Under the pieces are notes generated by a model, which saw only the letters and a program-made list of their open reading frames with translations, was not told the origin of the DNA and ran no database searches. This document shows, one piece after another, positions 45,411 to 55,978 of a stretch of DNA of 64,000 nt. Position numbers and translations under genes: made by a program. The DNA is taken from the NCBI RefSeq assembly GCF_001696615.3, contig NZ_CP032279.1, forward strand, positions 558,001 to 622,000, given 5' to 3'. Each line of letters begins with the position of its first letter. Within the stretch, counting starts at the first letter, position 1. The stretch comes from Acinetobacter sp. WCHAc010034 (lineage in GTDB: Bacteria; Pseudomonadota; Gammaproteobacteria; Pseudomonadales; Moraxellaceae).

Positions 45411-48400
45411 GGTGTTTTTTTCTCCCATTCTGGATCGAAGCCGCGGCAGGCTGCAGCGGCGGCATGATAGTCCGCATAGCATTCCGCAAATAAAATTTTA
45501 GGCACATCATTGAGCGCTAAGTCGGCGCGGTTCCATGAGCTTCCTTTGTTCCGGCTGAAGCTGAGGCGGTATAAAGCCGCCGGCATATTTTCTTCCGGCA
45601 AATAGCTGCCGCTGAAGCTGATATAAGCAGTCAGCCCTAAGCTGTTAAAGGATTTAGAATAATAGTCAAAAACCCCGCCGTCTTCGGCCTGCCCGCGCTG
45701 ATAGCCCAGCTTGTTCATCACCCCGCGCAAGGTGAATGTATCGCTCATCCAGCCCAAGCGGTCATCCACCGCATCTTTATCCTGCACATCCAGCTCAGGC
45801 AGCAGATGGCTTAATTGCGCAAACAAAGGCTTTACTTTGTAATCTTTCAAATGCTGCTGCCAGTCTTGCTTGGAGGCGCCATCCATCAGGGCGGCATGCG
45901 CCAATTGAATCTGGCTGTCTGCAGACAATTCAATTTCATCATCTTCAGCGTTGATCAGGCTGCCGTCTTCAGCCGGGCGGAAAGTATGCACAACCTTGCC
46001 ATCCGCAATTTCCTGCCAGACTAAGCGCTGAATTAAGCGCTTCATAATTGGATGCTCCGCCAGATACTGCTGCCACTCGGCCACAGCCCAGCGCCGGTTA
46101 GCGCACATCGCCTCATATAAGCGGGCTGTCTGCAGATCAAGAATCTGCTTCAACTCCTTCTTAGCGCTGCTGAACTGCTTTTTCGCCTCTTTGGCCAGCT
46201 CCTCATCATCGCTTTGACGGGCCGCAGGCAGGGCTTTAATTTCCTTGCCGTCTTCATTTTTCAGCACGAACTTATAGTTTTCATCCAAAGAAACTTTGAA
46301 ATCCCGCCCGCCATAGCCCAGCGTTAAAATTCCATGCTCATCAAAGCCTGCGGTTGGAATCGTCCGGTCGGCCAGCTCATCATTGCTCCAGCCATTGCGT
46401 TCCGCAATCGCCTCAATCAGCCCGCGGGCCTTTTCCTGCACCGAAGCTGTGCGGTAGCGCCGGGCAATGGACAATAAAAACTGAATGATGACCGGGTCAT
46501 CGCTGTTCGCCAGCGCGGCGATCATGGCTTCAATTTGCGCGCGGCGCTGGTAGTGATCTTTCATATACTGCTGAATGAAATGGACGGCTTTATGCCCCTG
46601 CACGCCGCCAGCCAAAGCCAGAATGCCCTTGTCGCCAATCGCTGAGCCTAAATAGCGTGAAAGCGCCTCCCGCTTAATTTCTTCAACAACCTGCTCCAGG
46701 GTAATGTGCTCATAGCGCCCATAGTACTCAGGGTATTTCTGCCCATAATTCTTAAATGCATTTTTATAGCCGGCAAGCCGGTTCGGCGCATGCTGATTGG
46801 CTTCCTGCAAAGCTTCATCCTGCGACGGATGGCGCGTATCCTGACGGATAAAGCCATCCAGCAGGAATTCGCCCAGCTGCTGCTGGCTGGAAGCGGAAAG
46901 CAGGCTCAGATAGCGTTGCAGCAGCGCATTGCCCGCCGGCTCTTTCAGCTTATGCGCCAGCACTGCCCACCAGCGGATAATCTCATCCTCAGCCACTTGG
47001 CCATTTTGCCAAGCCAGCTGCGGAAAAGGCTTGTCCAGCAGCCACAGCAGGCTGCTTGGCAGCTTGCCTTTCAGCCCCTTCTGCGCTTCTTTAAGCAGGA
47101 AATCTGCAGACAGATAGGCGGAAATATCTTCGCCTAAACGCTCCAAACTGGTCAGCAGGGCGGCTATCACCACTTCCCGCTTTTCTTTCTTCAAGGCCTG
47201 ATTCAAGGCTGCCACGGCCAGCGGATCGCCCAGCCGGGCCAGCCATTCCGCCGCCACAATGCGGATTTCCTGCTTGCTTGAGCTTAAAGCCTCTTCCGCC
47301 CGCAGCCGGATATCACCTAAGCGCTCCAGCAGCAATTGCGCCTGCAGGCGGTGGCTTTTTCCTTCCCCTAATGCCAGTTCCAATAGCCTTGGAATAAACC
47401 GCGCAGGCAGCTTCGGGAAATAGCCCAAAATCTTTAAGGCCGCTTCAATATCGTAGCTGGCATAGCTGCCTGTCAGCTGGCTCGGCAATAATCCCAGCGC
47501 CTCCGCCAGCAGATCCTGACGCTCTGCATAAAACGGCCAAACATGCTCAGGAACTAAGCGCTCAATCAAATCATCGTAATTCGACTGCAGTAGCATCAGC
47601 CCGACAGTTTTATCGGCATTTTCATAGCCGGCCTGCGTCACCGCATCGGCCAGCTGGCGCAGCTCAAGATTCTGATAGCCGTCTGCCTTGAAATAGTCAT
47701 CCAGAATATACGAGCTCAAATGCAGGCCATCCTGCCGGCGGTGGCTCTGCCCGGATATTTTCAAGAAATGCACCAGATTATATTCCGGCAGCTGATTCAG
47801 GTGGTTTTTATAGAAGATCACCTGAGGGTCCAGCCCAGTTTTGCTGTTCGAATCGCCATTGATGATATCTGCATATTCGGCAAGCTTTTTCCCGCCGATA
47901 TTTTTCAAGCGCTTATAGCTTGCCTGACGCCAGCTGCTGTTCCAGTCGCGGGTTTTATTGTCTTCCTGTTCCTGCTCGGCATCGGCCTGCGCTTTTTCCA
48001 GCACCGCCTGATAGTTTTCCTGCAGCAGCGCATTGACCGATGCCGGCAGCTTCTGAAAAACAATCGGCTCAAATGCTGGAATGGCAAACTCCTCATCGTC
48101 CTTCGCATGGTCTAAAGACGCCAAACGGGCCAATGCCTGCTCCACGGCCTGAATCACCGCCTTGCTTTTTTCCTGCACTAAGGCCGCCTGCAGAACAGGC
48201 TTCGCCGCCAGGCCGGAACGCGCCAGCAGCTCGGCTGCGCCGGTTTTCTCTTTCGCAATGCCATGCTGCAGCTTTTCCGCCAAGAGTTCCTGCACATCTT
48301 CTTGTTTTAAATTAGGCAAGAGGGACTGCGCAATCAGGCGGGCTTTTTTACTGCCCTGCAAGGCGCAGCCGATGACTAAGCCCGGAAAATGCTGCGTCAC

Positions 48401-49165
48401 TGCAGGCGTGCGCTCCAAATAGTTCAGCAAATTATGCTGCCCGTTGGCCGAAAGCTGCAAATACAGGCCTGCAAAAGCATCACGGTGCGACAGAATATAG
48501 GCTTCAAAATCCGGCAGGCGGTAGAATAAGTCTAAATTGCTCCACGAATATTCATACAGATTGGCGCGGTCAAACAGCAGGTTAAGCACCAATGTTCCAT
48601 CTAAATGCTCGCTTTGCAGCATATCGTGCAAAGCCTGCACCGTCCAATGCTTGCGGAACTGCATGTTTTTATTGAGCGCGCTGTCTCCCAGGCTGCTGTG
48701 CAGGCCATCCACCATGAAATATTCAAACCAGCTCGGCACTTGCGCGCTCAGCGCGGTATAGTTTTGCCCGCGCGTTAAAGCCGCCAAAAATTTGCCGTAG
48801 CGGACTGCCTGTTCAGGCGTTAAATCCTGCCCTAAATGCTGGTAAAAATTCACCCGCGCATTTTTCGATTGATTCGCCAGCTTCTTATTGCCCTGAATTA
48901 AAGACTGGCTGCCCGGCTGCGGGCGCCACCAGTTCAAGGTTCCAGGCTGATTCAGCAAAATCGCGGCGTCATCATCTGTTCTCGACTGCAGCGCCAGCAA
49001 AATACCGGCATGTTCGCCAGTTAAAATATACGCCGCCAGCTGCTCCGGATAATCGGCATTGAGCGCCTTTAATGGATTTACAATGTTATAAAGCAGATCT
49101 GCAATTATTTTTTGTTCTTTCTGTTCCGCACCCATACCTAATGTCGTTAATAACCGTTCAAACAT
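45404..49165 (-). CDS. DUF4132 protein (YehI/MolR-like)
   Basis: A 1253-aa protein. The C-terminal third has DUF4132 features (LTLGYGGRDFKVSLDENYKF, KVVHTFRPAEDGSLI). The long N-terminal part is a series of helical repeats (HEAT-like, for instance LARLGDPLAVAALNQALKKE), suggesting a scaffold. It is the first gene of the five-gene operon, matching yehI in E. coli (about 1210 aa). Molecular function unknown. Confidence 0.85.
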   Translation of the reverse strand: MFERLLTTLGMGAEQKEQKIIADLLYNIVNPLKALNADYPEQLAAYILTGEHAGILLALQSRTDDDAAILLNQPGTLNWWRPQPGSQSLIQGNKKLANQSKNARVNFYQHLGQDLTPEQAVRYGKFLAALTRGQNYTALSAQVPSWFEYFMVDGLHSSLGDSALNKNMQFRKHWTVQALHDMLQSEHLDGTLVLNLLFDRANLYEYSWSNLDLFYRLPDFEAYILSHRDAFAGLYLQLSANGQHNLLNYLERTPAVTQHFPGLVIGCALQGSKKARLIAQSLLPNLKQEDVQELLAEKLQHGIAKEKTGAAELLARSGLAAKPVLQAALVQEKSKAVIQAVEQALARLASLDHAKDDEEFAIPAFEPIVFQKLPASVNALLQENYQAVLEKAQADAEQEQEDNKTRDWNSSWRQASYKRLKNIGGKKLAEYADIINGDSNSKTGLDPQVIFYKNHLNQLPEYNLVHFLKISGQSHRRQDGLHLSSYILDDYFKADGYQNLELRQLADAVTQAGYENADKTVGLMLLQSNYDDLIERLVPEHVWPFYAERQDLLAEALGLLPSQLTGSYASYDIEAALKILGYFPKLPARFIPRLLELALGEGKSHRLQAQLLLERLGDIRLRAEEALSSSKQEIRIVAAEWLARLGDPLAVAALNQALKKEKREVVIAALLTSLERLGEDISAYLSADFLLKEAQKGLKGKLPSSLLWLLDKPFPQLAWQNGQVAEDEIIRWWAVLAHKLKEPAGNALLQRYLSLLSASSQQQLGEFLLDGFIRQDTRHPSQDEALQEANQHAPNRLAGYKNAFKNYGQKYPEYYGRYEHITLEQVVEEIKREALSRYLGSAIGDKGILALAGGVQGHKAVHFIQQYMKDHYQRRAQIEAMIAALANSDDPVIIQFLLSIARRYRTASVQEKARGLIEAIAERNGWSNDELADRTIPTAGFDEHGILTLGYGGRDFKVSLDENYKFVLKNEDGKEIKALPAARQSDDEELAKEAKKQFSSAKKELKQILDLQTARLYEAMCANRRWAVAEWQQYLAEHPIMKRLIQRLVWQEIADGKVVHTFRPAEDGSLINAEDDEIELSADSQIQLAHAALMDGASKQDWQQHLKDYKVKPLFAQLSHLLPELDVQDKDAVDDRLGWMSDTFTLRGVMNKLGYQRGQAEDGGVFDYYSKSFNSLGLTAYISFSGSYLPEENMPAALYRLSFSRNKGSSWNRADLALNDVPKILFAECYADYHAAAAACRGFDPEWEKKTPW

Positions 49166-49442
49166 GCGCTTACCCTAATTATCTTTTCATTCATTTAAAA
49201 TAATACTGACCGTCAATTTGTATCACGAACTGATCATGAAAGTTATTATAAATTGGTCTGTTATGAAAAACCTGCCACAGCGGAGCCTACGCGACAAATA
49301 TTGACGCCCAAGTGGATGGCAGGCAAATAAACTGAGAAAACTTCCCGTGTTACATTCAAGCTGTCAAATCATGTCGCAGGGCCCTAGTGCCGGCCCGGCT
49401 TTTTTGGCATGATGCTTTCAGTAAACCACTGAATAATGATAA

Positions 49443-50783
49443 ATGAATCAAATGCGTTGGCTAGAGCTGCTTTCGACAGTTCGCATTGGCAGTAAAAAAC
49501 AGAGTTCTGAACAGGCGCGCAGCCCATTTCATAAAGACTATGACCGCATCATTTTTTCGCAAAGCTTCCGCCAGCTGAACCGGAAAACCCAAGTCCATCC
49601 GCTGACGCAGCATGACGGCATCCATACCCGCCTGACGCACTCTCTGGAAGTGTCCTGCATTGGCCGCTCGCTCGGCATGCTGGCGGCCGAAAAAATCAAG
49701 GATCAGCTCCCGGTTTGGATTTCTCCGGCAGATGTCGGCGCCATTATTCAGGCAGCCTGTCTGGCGCATGACATTGGCAACCCGCCTTTTGGCCACGCCG
49801 GCGAATACGCCATCCGCGAATGGTTTGATGATGCCTCGCATACTGACTTCCTGAAGAACCTCAGCCCGGAACAGGAAGCCGATGTGCGCCAGTTTGAGGG
49901 CAATGCGCAAGGCCTGCGCCTGCTGACTAAAATTGACTATCATCCGAATGACGGCGGCATGCGCCTGACTTACGCAACCTTAGGGGCTTACTTAAAGTAC
50001 CCTTGGCTGTCTAAAACCATTGCATCGCAGGGCAACCTGCCGGCCAGCAAGCGCCCTAAATTCGGCTGCTATCAGGCGGAAAAAGACATTCTGCGGCAGA
50101 TTGCAGAACAGCTGGGCCTAATCCAGCTGGGCGATTACCACTACTGCCGCCATCCGCTGACTTACCTGCTCGAAGCGGCCGATGATATGTGCTACGCCCT
50201 GATTGATCTGGAAGACGGCATTATTTTAAACATGCTGCAGTATGAAGAAGTGGAGCCGATCTTTTTAGAGCTGATTGCGGATTACGGCGTTCCCGCTGAA
50301 CTGTCGATGCGCAGCACCACATGGCAGCAGAAAATCGCCGCTTTGCGCGGCCGCGCCATGAAGCGCCTGGTCGATGAAGTCACCAGCGCTTTCGCCAAGC
50401 ATCATTTTGAAATTCTGTCCGGCCAGCTGCAAGGCTCGCTGCTGCAGTACTGCACGCCGGATATAGAAGCAGGCATCAACCGCGCCAAAGCGCTGGCGCG
50501 CGACAAAATTTTCGAGCATCCGCACAAAGCCGGCTTGGAAATTATTGCCCATCAGAGCCTGCAGAATATTTTAGATGCCTTTATTCCGCTGACCACGCCG
50601 CATAAAACCCTAAGCTTTAAGGAACAGCGCCTGATTGCTATTTTAAACCGTTCCGGCGCGGACTTTAATCACGACCATTACAGCAATATTATGCAGGTGC
50701 TGGATATTATTTCGAAATTTTCAGACCATCAGGCGTACAATTTGGCGCAGGAACTGCAAGGCAACAAGGCTGGCTTTTTCTGA
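49443..50783 (+). CDS. dgt: Deoxyguanosinetriphosphate triphosphohydrolase-like (dGTPase)
   Basis: A 446-aa HD-domain enzyme that removes triphosphate from dGTP or other dNTPs. The metal His and Asp residues are in THSLEVSCIGRSLG and ACLAHDIGNPPFGHAGE; the N-terminal FHKDYDRIIFSQSFRQLNRK is characteristic. It overlaps the downstream zinc-ribbon gene by 1 nt. It helps keep dNTP levels balanced and may limit phage. Confidence 0.9.
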   Translation: MNQMRWLELLSTVRIGSKKQSSEQARSPFHKDYDRIIFSQSFRQLNRKTQVHPLTQHDGIHTRLTHSLEVSCIGRSLGMLAAEKIKDQLPVWISPADVGAIIQAACLAHDIGNPPFGHAGEYAIREWFDDASHTDFLKNLSPEQEADVRQFEGNAQGLRLLTKIDYHPNDGGMRLTYATLGAYLKYPWLSKTIASQGNLPASKRPKFGCYQAEKDILRQIAEQLGLIQLGDYHYCRHPLTYLLEAADDMCYALIDLEDGIILNMLQYEEVEPIFLELIADYGVPAELSMRSTTWQQKIAALRGRAMKRLVDEVTSAFAKHHFEILSGQLQGSLLQYCTPDIEAGINRAKALARDKIFEHPHKAGLEIIAHQSLQNILDAFIPLTTPHKTLSFKEQRLIAILNRSGADFNHDHYSNIMQVLDIISKFSDHQAYNLAQELQGNKAGFF

Positions 50784-51439
50784 TGAAAAGGTTTGTGGAT
50801 GAGGGCATCACCTGGCATACGTTCAGCCATCTGCCGATTTCAGTGCAGTGCCCTTTCTGCAAAAAGCAGGCTGTGGTTTTTCAGCAGAAAATTGCCGGTG
50901 AGCATCATGAGCGCCCTGTTTTCAGCTGCATGCACTGCTGCAAACACTTTGATCAGGCCGCTCAGCGGGAAAACAGCTTAGGCTATTTTTCAGGGGTTTA
51001 TTTGGAGATTGATGAAGCCTGCGCCTGCAGGCAGGGAAAATATAAATTTCATCAGTATTATCCCAAGCGAAGCTTTGTTCCGCCGTTTGTCCAGCTGCAA
51101 TGCAGTTTTTGCCCTGCGCAGAAACGCATTGACCCGCAAAGCTTTCAGCTCCGCCAAGCCTCTGGCGGTGAAATAAATACAGATCCTTATTTTGGCTATC
51201 GCCTATATTTAACCACGGCAGTCAGAAACGGGCTGATTTTTGCCTATAACCCTGAGCAGCTGAGCTGCCTAAAAGCGTATATTTCTGCCGACTTAAGGCA
51301 GCGGACTTATCTTAATGCCAATAAAGCTTATTTCAGCCGCCTTCCCGCCTGGGTAAAATCTGCGCAGAACCGCAAAGAAATCCTCAAGGCTATTTTGCGT
51401 TTAGAGCAAATGGCAGCTAAGATTCAACCCTCAACATAG
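50783..51439 (+). CDS. Cys-rich zinc-ribbon-like protein, unknown
   Basis: A 218-aa protein with three CxxC pairs plus another Cys group: CPFC near 23, CMHC near 50, CACR near 75 and CSFC near 110. Together these could form two zinc ribbons. The rest is helical and basic. Its start overlaps the dgt stop (TGATG), so it is translationally coupled, and ruvA follows closely. A DNA or RNA role is plausible but no family recognised. Confidence 0.6.
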   Translation: MKRFVDEGITWHTFSHLPISVQCPFCKKQAVVFQQKIAGEHHERPVFSCMHCCKHFDQAAQRENSLGYFSGVYLEIDEACACRQGKYKFHQYYPKRSFVPPFVQLQCSFCPAQKRIDPQSFQLRQASGGEINTDPYFGYRLYLTTAVRNGLIFAYNPEQLSCLKAYISADLRQRTYLNANKAYFSRLPAWVKSAQNRKEILKAILRLEQMAAKIQPST

Positions 51440-51454
51440 AAGTGAATAATATCA

Positions 51455-52057
51455 ATGATCGGATGTCTTATTGGCGAAGTGCTTGCGCTTGAAGTGCCTA
51501 CAGTGCTGCTGAATGTGAATGGCGTAGGCTATGAAGTGGATACGCCGCTGTCTACATTCTGCCAGTTGCAGAAAGGTCAGAAAGTCACTTTATGGACGCA
51601 TTTGGCGGTGCGTGAAGACGCGCAGCTGCTGTACGGCTTTTTCCATGCACAGGAAAAAACCATTTTCCGCACGCTGCTGAAAGTCAACGGCGTTGGCCCG
51701 AAAATGGCGCTAGCGATTATGTCAACCTTAAGCGTCGATATGCTGATTCACACCGTAGAGCATGAAGACCTGAATACGCTGGTGCGAGTTCCCGGCGTTG
51801 GCAAAAAAACCGCCGAACGCCTTATGATTGAACTGCGTGACCGCTTTAAAGCCATGAGCACAGGCGCCGCGCCAAGCAACTCCACCGCTGAGCAAATCCA
51901 GTTTACCGGAAACTCTGCCGTTGCCGAAGCTGAAGCAGCGCTGCAGTCTTTAGGCTACAAGCCGGCCGAGGCGCAAAAGCTGATTAATGCTGTCAAAGCG
52001 GACTATACCGAAGCCAGCGACATCATCCGCGCTGCATTAAAGTCGATGAATAAATAA
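51455..52057 (+). CDS. ruvA: Holliday junction branch migration protein RuvA
   Basis: A 200-aa protein with an N-terminal OB domain (MIGCLIGEVLALEVPTVLLN), two helix-hairpin-helix motifs (VNGVGPKMALAIMST and VPGVGKKTAERLMIEL), a flexible linker (about 140-155) and a C-terminal RuvB-binding domain. It binds the four-way junction and positions RuvB. RuvB lies 256 bp downstream. Confidence 0.96.
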   Translation: MIGCLIGEVLALEVPTVLLNVNGVGYEVDTPLSTFCQLQKGQKVTLWTHLAVREDAQLLYGFFHAQEKTIFRTLLKVNGVGPKMALAIMSTLSVDMLIHTVEHEDLNTLVRVPGVGKKTAERLMIELRDRFKAMSTGAAPSNSTAEQIQFTGNSAVAEAEAALQSLGYKPAEAQKLINAVKADYTEASDIIRAALKSMNK

Positions 52058-52313
52058 TTCAAAAGCAAATGATCTAGCCCTAATTTAAATATACGATGGC
52101 GGCATGAATGCCGCCTGTCAGATTGGAATATAGGGACATATCCTCAATCCAGCAAAAGATTTCCTTGCGGACTTTAAGATATATTTTAAAGTGCTCATTT
52201 TGATCTTTTAAAAGTAAGGCAAAGCCTACACAATGGCAGCTGAACACAAATTATGATTTGAGGCTGTGCATGCAGCATCAAAATGCCCTGCTCAAGAGAT
52301 TAGTTAAATACTT

Positions 52314-53315
<1,002 letters not shown>

Positions 53316-53428
53316 TTGGTTATTAAGAGTAGCTCACTTACTGTGAGCTACATCATTTAAGGAAAATCCTATATGAATCCAACATTTGAATCAGAAATAA
53401 TAGAAAAGTGAAATTAATATTGAAAGTT

Positions 53429-53512
53429 CCTTCTCCCTTTGGGAGAAGGTTAGGATGAGGGAATTTTTTTAATAAAATCCTCTCCCTAGCCCTCTCCTTA
53501 AAAAGGAGAGGG
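53429..53512. repeat. REPIN-like pair of inverted palindromic repeats
   Basis: CCTTCTCCC-TTT-GGGAGAAGG (53429-53449) is followed by a tail TTAGGATGAGGG. A second unit, CCCTCTCCTT...AAGGAGAGGG (53490-53512), is preceded by TCCTCTCCCTAG, roughly the inverse of that tail. The two units face each other, as in REP doublets. They lie between ruvB and a hypothetical gene on opposite strands, a usual site for such elements. Confidence 0.7.
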
Positions 53513-53581
53513 AATTCCCATTGTGAATTAAATATTGTTTAAAAAATGACTTATGAAAGAAGTCTATTATTGACTTAATAC

Positions 53582-54163
53582 TCACAACTTAGAAATCACC
53601 CGCACATTTTCCACCAGCATCAGCTCGCATGCGCCATTGCCGGTATCTTCACGACTTAAAGAACTGCGCCATGTCCAGCCATCCTGAGACTTCGCTTCCA
53701 CCAGCTGGCCTGTTAAATAAATCAGATCATCCTGATCAATATCATTCAGCTGCTGCGCCACCGCTTTTGTTGCCGGAATTAAATGCGTATTGGCGCTATG
53801 CGTCTGAATTTCATCAACCGGAATCGGCGGCGCATTTTCATAGCGCCAATAATACCAGCGGCTGCTCTGCCTAATGGAAAGCTGCCGATACACTTGCGGA
53901 TCGGCCATTTTTCCCCAGCCCAAAGCGAAATCCACCGGGCTGAGTTCCGCCTCGCGCCCAACACTGTAATTTTCCCTAGATAAAACGCGGAATTCACCCG
54001 CGTAAGGCGCCAAGCTAGTCAAGGTATAGCCCTGAAACTGATGAACGCCGCCGGCAGACCGGTAATCAGGCGCATCGGCAATGCCCCGCTCCGCTTTCGG
54101 CCAATAAGACCATAATGCAAACCCTGCAGCTAAAATCAGCAGCCATTTGAAATAACAGTTCAT
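53582..54163 (-). CDS. Unknown protein with N-terminal membrane anchor
   Basis: A 193-aa protein with a hydrophobic start (MNCYFKWLLILAAGFALWSY), probably a signal anchor or uncleaved signal, then a periplasmic-type beta-rich region (VHQFQGYTLTSLAPYAGEFR) and a C-terminal DLIYLTGQLVEA segment. No family recognised. It is convergent with ruvB, with the REP pair between them. Confidence 0.65.
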   Translation of the reverse strand: MNCYFKWLLILAAGFALWSYWPKAERGIADAPDYRSAGGVHQFQGYTLTSLAPYAGEFRVLSRENYSVGREAELSPVDFALGWGKMADPQVYRQLSIRQSSRWYYWRYENAPPIPVDEIQTHSANTHLIPATKAVAQQLNDIDQDDLIYLTGQLVEAKSQDGWTWRSSLSREDTGNGACELMLVENVRVISKL

Positions 54164-54391
54164 TTTGCGCTCCCCCTAAGCCTGCAGACAGTTTAGCTGC
54201 GCTGCGGCAGATTGCACAGCATCTCCTTTCAGATTTGAAACCTTGTGCCATTGGCCTCAACACTCAGGATGCTAAACTGCCTTCGTTACAGCGCTTAAGC
54301 TTCAGCAAAAAGCTGCCGGTTTCTAAAATGCACGGGCCTTGCTAAGCAAAAAGCGATACCTCAAAAACTGCAGCAAAAACGGAACACACTC

Positions 54392-54802
54392 ATGGCGAAT
54401 AAATTCGAGTTCAATATTCGTGTCTATATTGAAGATACCGATGCGGGCGGCATTGTTTACCACGCTAACCACATCCGCTTCATGGAGCGCGCTCGTACTG
54501 AATGGCTTCGCGCATCAGGCATCAGCCACTACTGGCATCAGAAAGACTACAACTTTGTTGTGCATAAAATAAATGTGAAATATTCGCGTCCTATACTCAT
54601 GGATGACCTGATTACTGTTACTGCAAGTGTAGTTTCGTGTAAAGCTACGTCATTTGTATTGCAACAAAATATTTATCGTGGTGAAATCATGCTTGCATCC
54701 GGCGAAGTCGAATTGGCATGCATCAGTGTAGACGGCATGCGTCCAACCCGGCTTCCCGAAGAAATACGCAAACTGATTCTCATTGAATTGGGACAAGATT
54801 AA
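54392..54802 (+). CDS. ybgC: Acyl-CoA thioesterase YbgC (Tol-Pal associated)
   Basis: A 136-aa hot-dog thioesterase. The Asp in YIEDTDAGGIVYHANHIRFME is the conserved catalytic residue of the group. It precedes tolQ, as in most gammaproteobacteria, and may act on phospholipid precursors. Start ATG at 54392. Confidence 0.94.
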   Translation: MANKFEFNIRVYIEDTDAGGIVYHANHIRFMERARTEWLRASGISHYWHQKDYNFVVHKINVKYSRPILMDDLITVTASVVSCKATSFVLQQNIYRGEIMLASGEVELACISVDGMRPTRLPEEIRKLILIELGQD

Positions 54803-54827
54803 AAAAATTAACTGGCTTAATGTAACT

Positions 54828-55526
54828 ATGGCAACGCAACTAGAATCAACCCTTCACGTATCAGATCTAATCTTACAAGCAAGTCCCGTGGTACAGCTGG
54901 TAATGCTTTTGCTTTTATTCGCCTCGCTGTACAGCTGGTATCTGATTGCCAAGTTGCATATGAGCTGCAAAAAGGCGCAGGCCGATGATGAACATTTTCA
55001 AAAAATCTTCTGGTCTGGCGCCGAATTAAACACCCTGTATAACAATGCGCAGCTCAACTCGAAGCGGGTTGGGCTGGAAGATATTTTTTACCAAGGCTTG
55101 GGCGAATTCTTCAAGCTGAAAAAGCGCAATGCCGCGCCTGCCCAAACTATTGACGGCACTGAACGCATTCTGCGCGTCAGCTTAAGCCGCGACCAGAGCA
55201 ATCTGGAACAGGGCTTAGGCGCCTTGGCCAGCATTGGCTCGGTTGCGCCCTATGTCGGCTTATTCGGCACAGTCTGGGGCATTATGAACGCCTTTATTGG
55301 CCTGGCGGATGTAGACCAGGTGACGCTGGCGACTGTTGCTCCGGGCATTGCCGAGGCATTGATTGCGACAGCCATCGGCCTATTCGCTGCCATTCCGGCT
55401 GTACTGGCATTCAACCATTACACAGCCAAAGGCGAAAGCCTGTATGCAGACCGCGCCTTATTTGCGGAAGAAATGGTTGCCCTGCTGCAGCGCCAGTCAT
55501 TAGGTTCTGATCAGGAACATGGCTGA
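54828..55526 (+). CDS. tolQ: TolQ inner-membrane motor protein
   Basis: A 232-aa protein with three transmembrane helices (about 20-40, 135-160 and 175-200), belonging to the MotA/ExbB/TolQ group. The conserved GLFGTVWGIMNAFIGL lies at the second helix. With TolR it forms a proton-driven motor for TolA. The ATG at 54828 is chosen for the standard N-terminus MATQLESTLH. It overlaps tolR by 1 nt. Confidence 0.96.
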   Translation: MATQLESTLHVSDLILQASPVVQLVMLLLLFASLYSWYLIAKLHMSCKKAQADDEHFQKIFWSGAELNTLYNNAQLNSKRVGLEDIFYQGLGEFFKLKKRNAAPAQTIDGTERILRVSLSRDQSNLEQGLGALASIGSVAPYVGLFGTVWGIMNAFIGLADVDQVTLATVAPGIAEALIATAIGLFAAIPAVLAFNHYTAKGESLYADRALFAEEMVALLQRQSLGSDQEHG

Positions 55527-55975
55527 TGGCTATTAAACGCTCCGGGCGCTTCGAGCGCATTAAAAAGCCGCTGAAAAGCGAAATGAATGTCGTGCCGTAT
55601 ATTGACGTCATGCTGGTGCTTTTGGTGATTTTCATGGTCACAGCGCCGATGATCACCACTGGCGTTAAAGTCGACCTGCCGCAAGCCAACAGCAGCCCAA
55701 TTCAGTCTGAAGACCGCCCTGCCATTGTGACCTTGGAAGCAGACGGCAGCATTCGCCTGGAAGACAGCACCCATAAAAATGAAGCGCTGTCTTTAGAAGA
55801 GCTTAAAGCTGCGCTGACCGATGCGCAGACTCAGGCGCAGGACGATCAGAAACAGCTGAGTGTCCTGATCAATGGCAGTGAATCCCGTCCTTATGGTGAA
55901 GTCATTAAGCTAATGTCTGCACTGCAGGATGCAGGACTTTCACAAGTGGGACTGCTGACAGAGCCTTTAAAGTAA
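55526..55975 (+). CDS. tolR: TolR motor partner
   Basis: A 149-aa protein with one transmembrane helix (about 18-40). The proton-path Asp is in NVVPYIDVMLVLLVIFMV. The C-terminal periplasmic domain ends in LLTEPLK. The gene directly follows tolQ and precedes tolA by 3 nt. Confidence 0.96.
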   Translation: MAIKRSGRFERIKKPLKSEMNVVPYIDVMLVLLVIFMVTAPMITTGVKVDLPQANSSPIQSEDRPAIVTLEADGSIRLEDSTHKNEALSLEELKAALTDAQTQAQDDQKQLSVLINGSESRPYGEVIKLMSALQDAGLSQVGLLTEPLK

Positions 55976-55978
55976 CTT

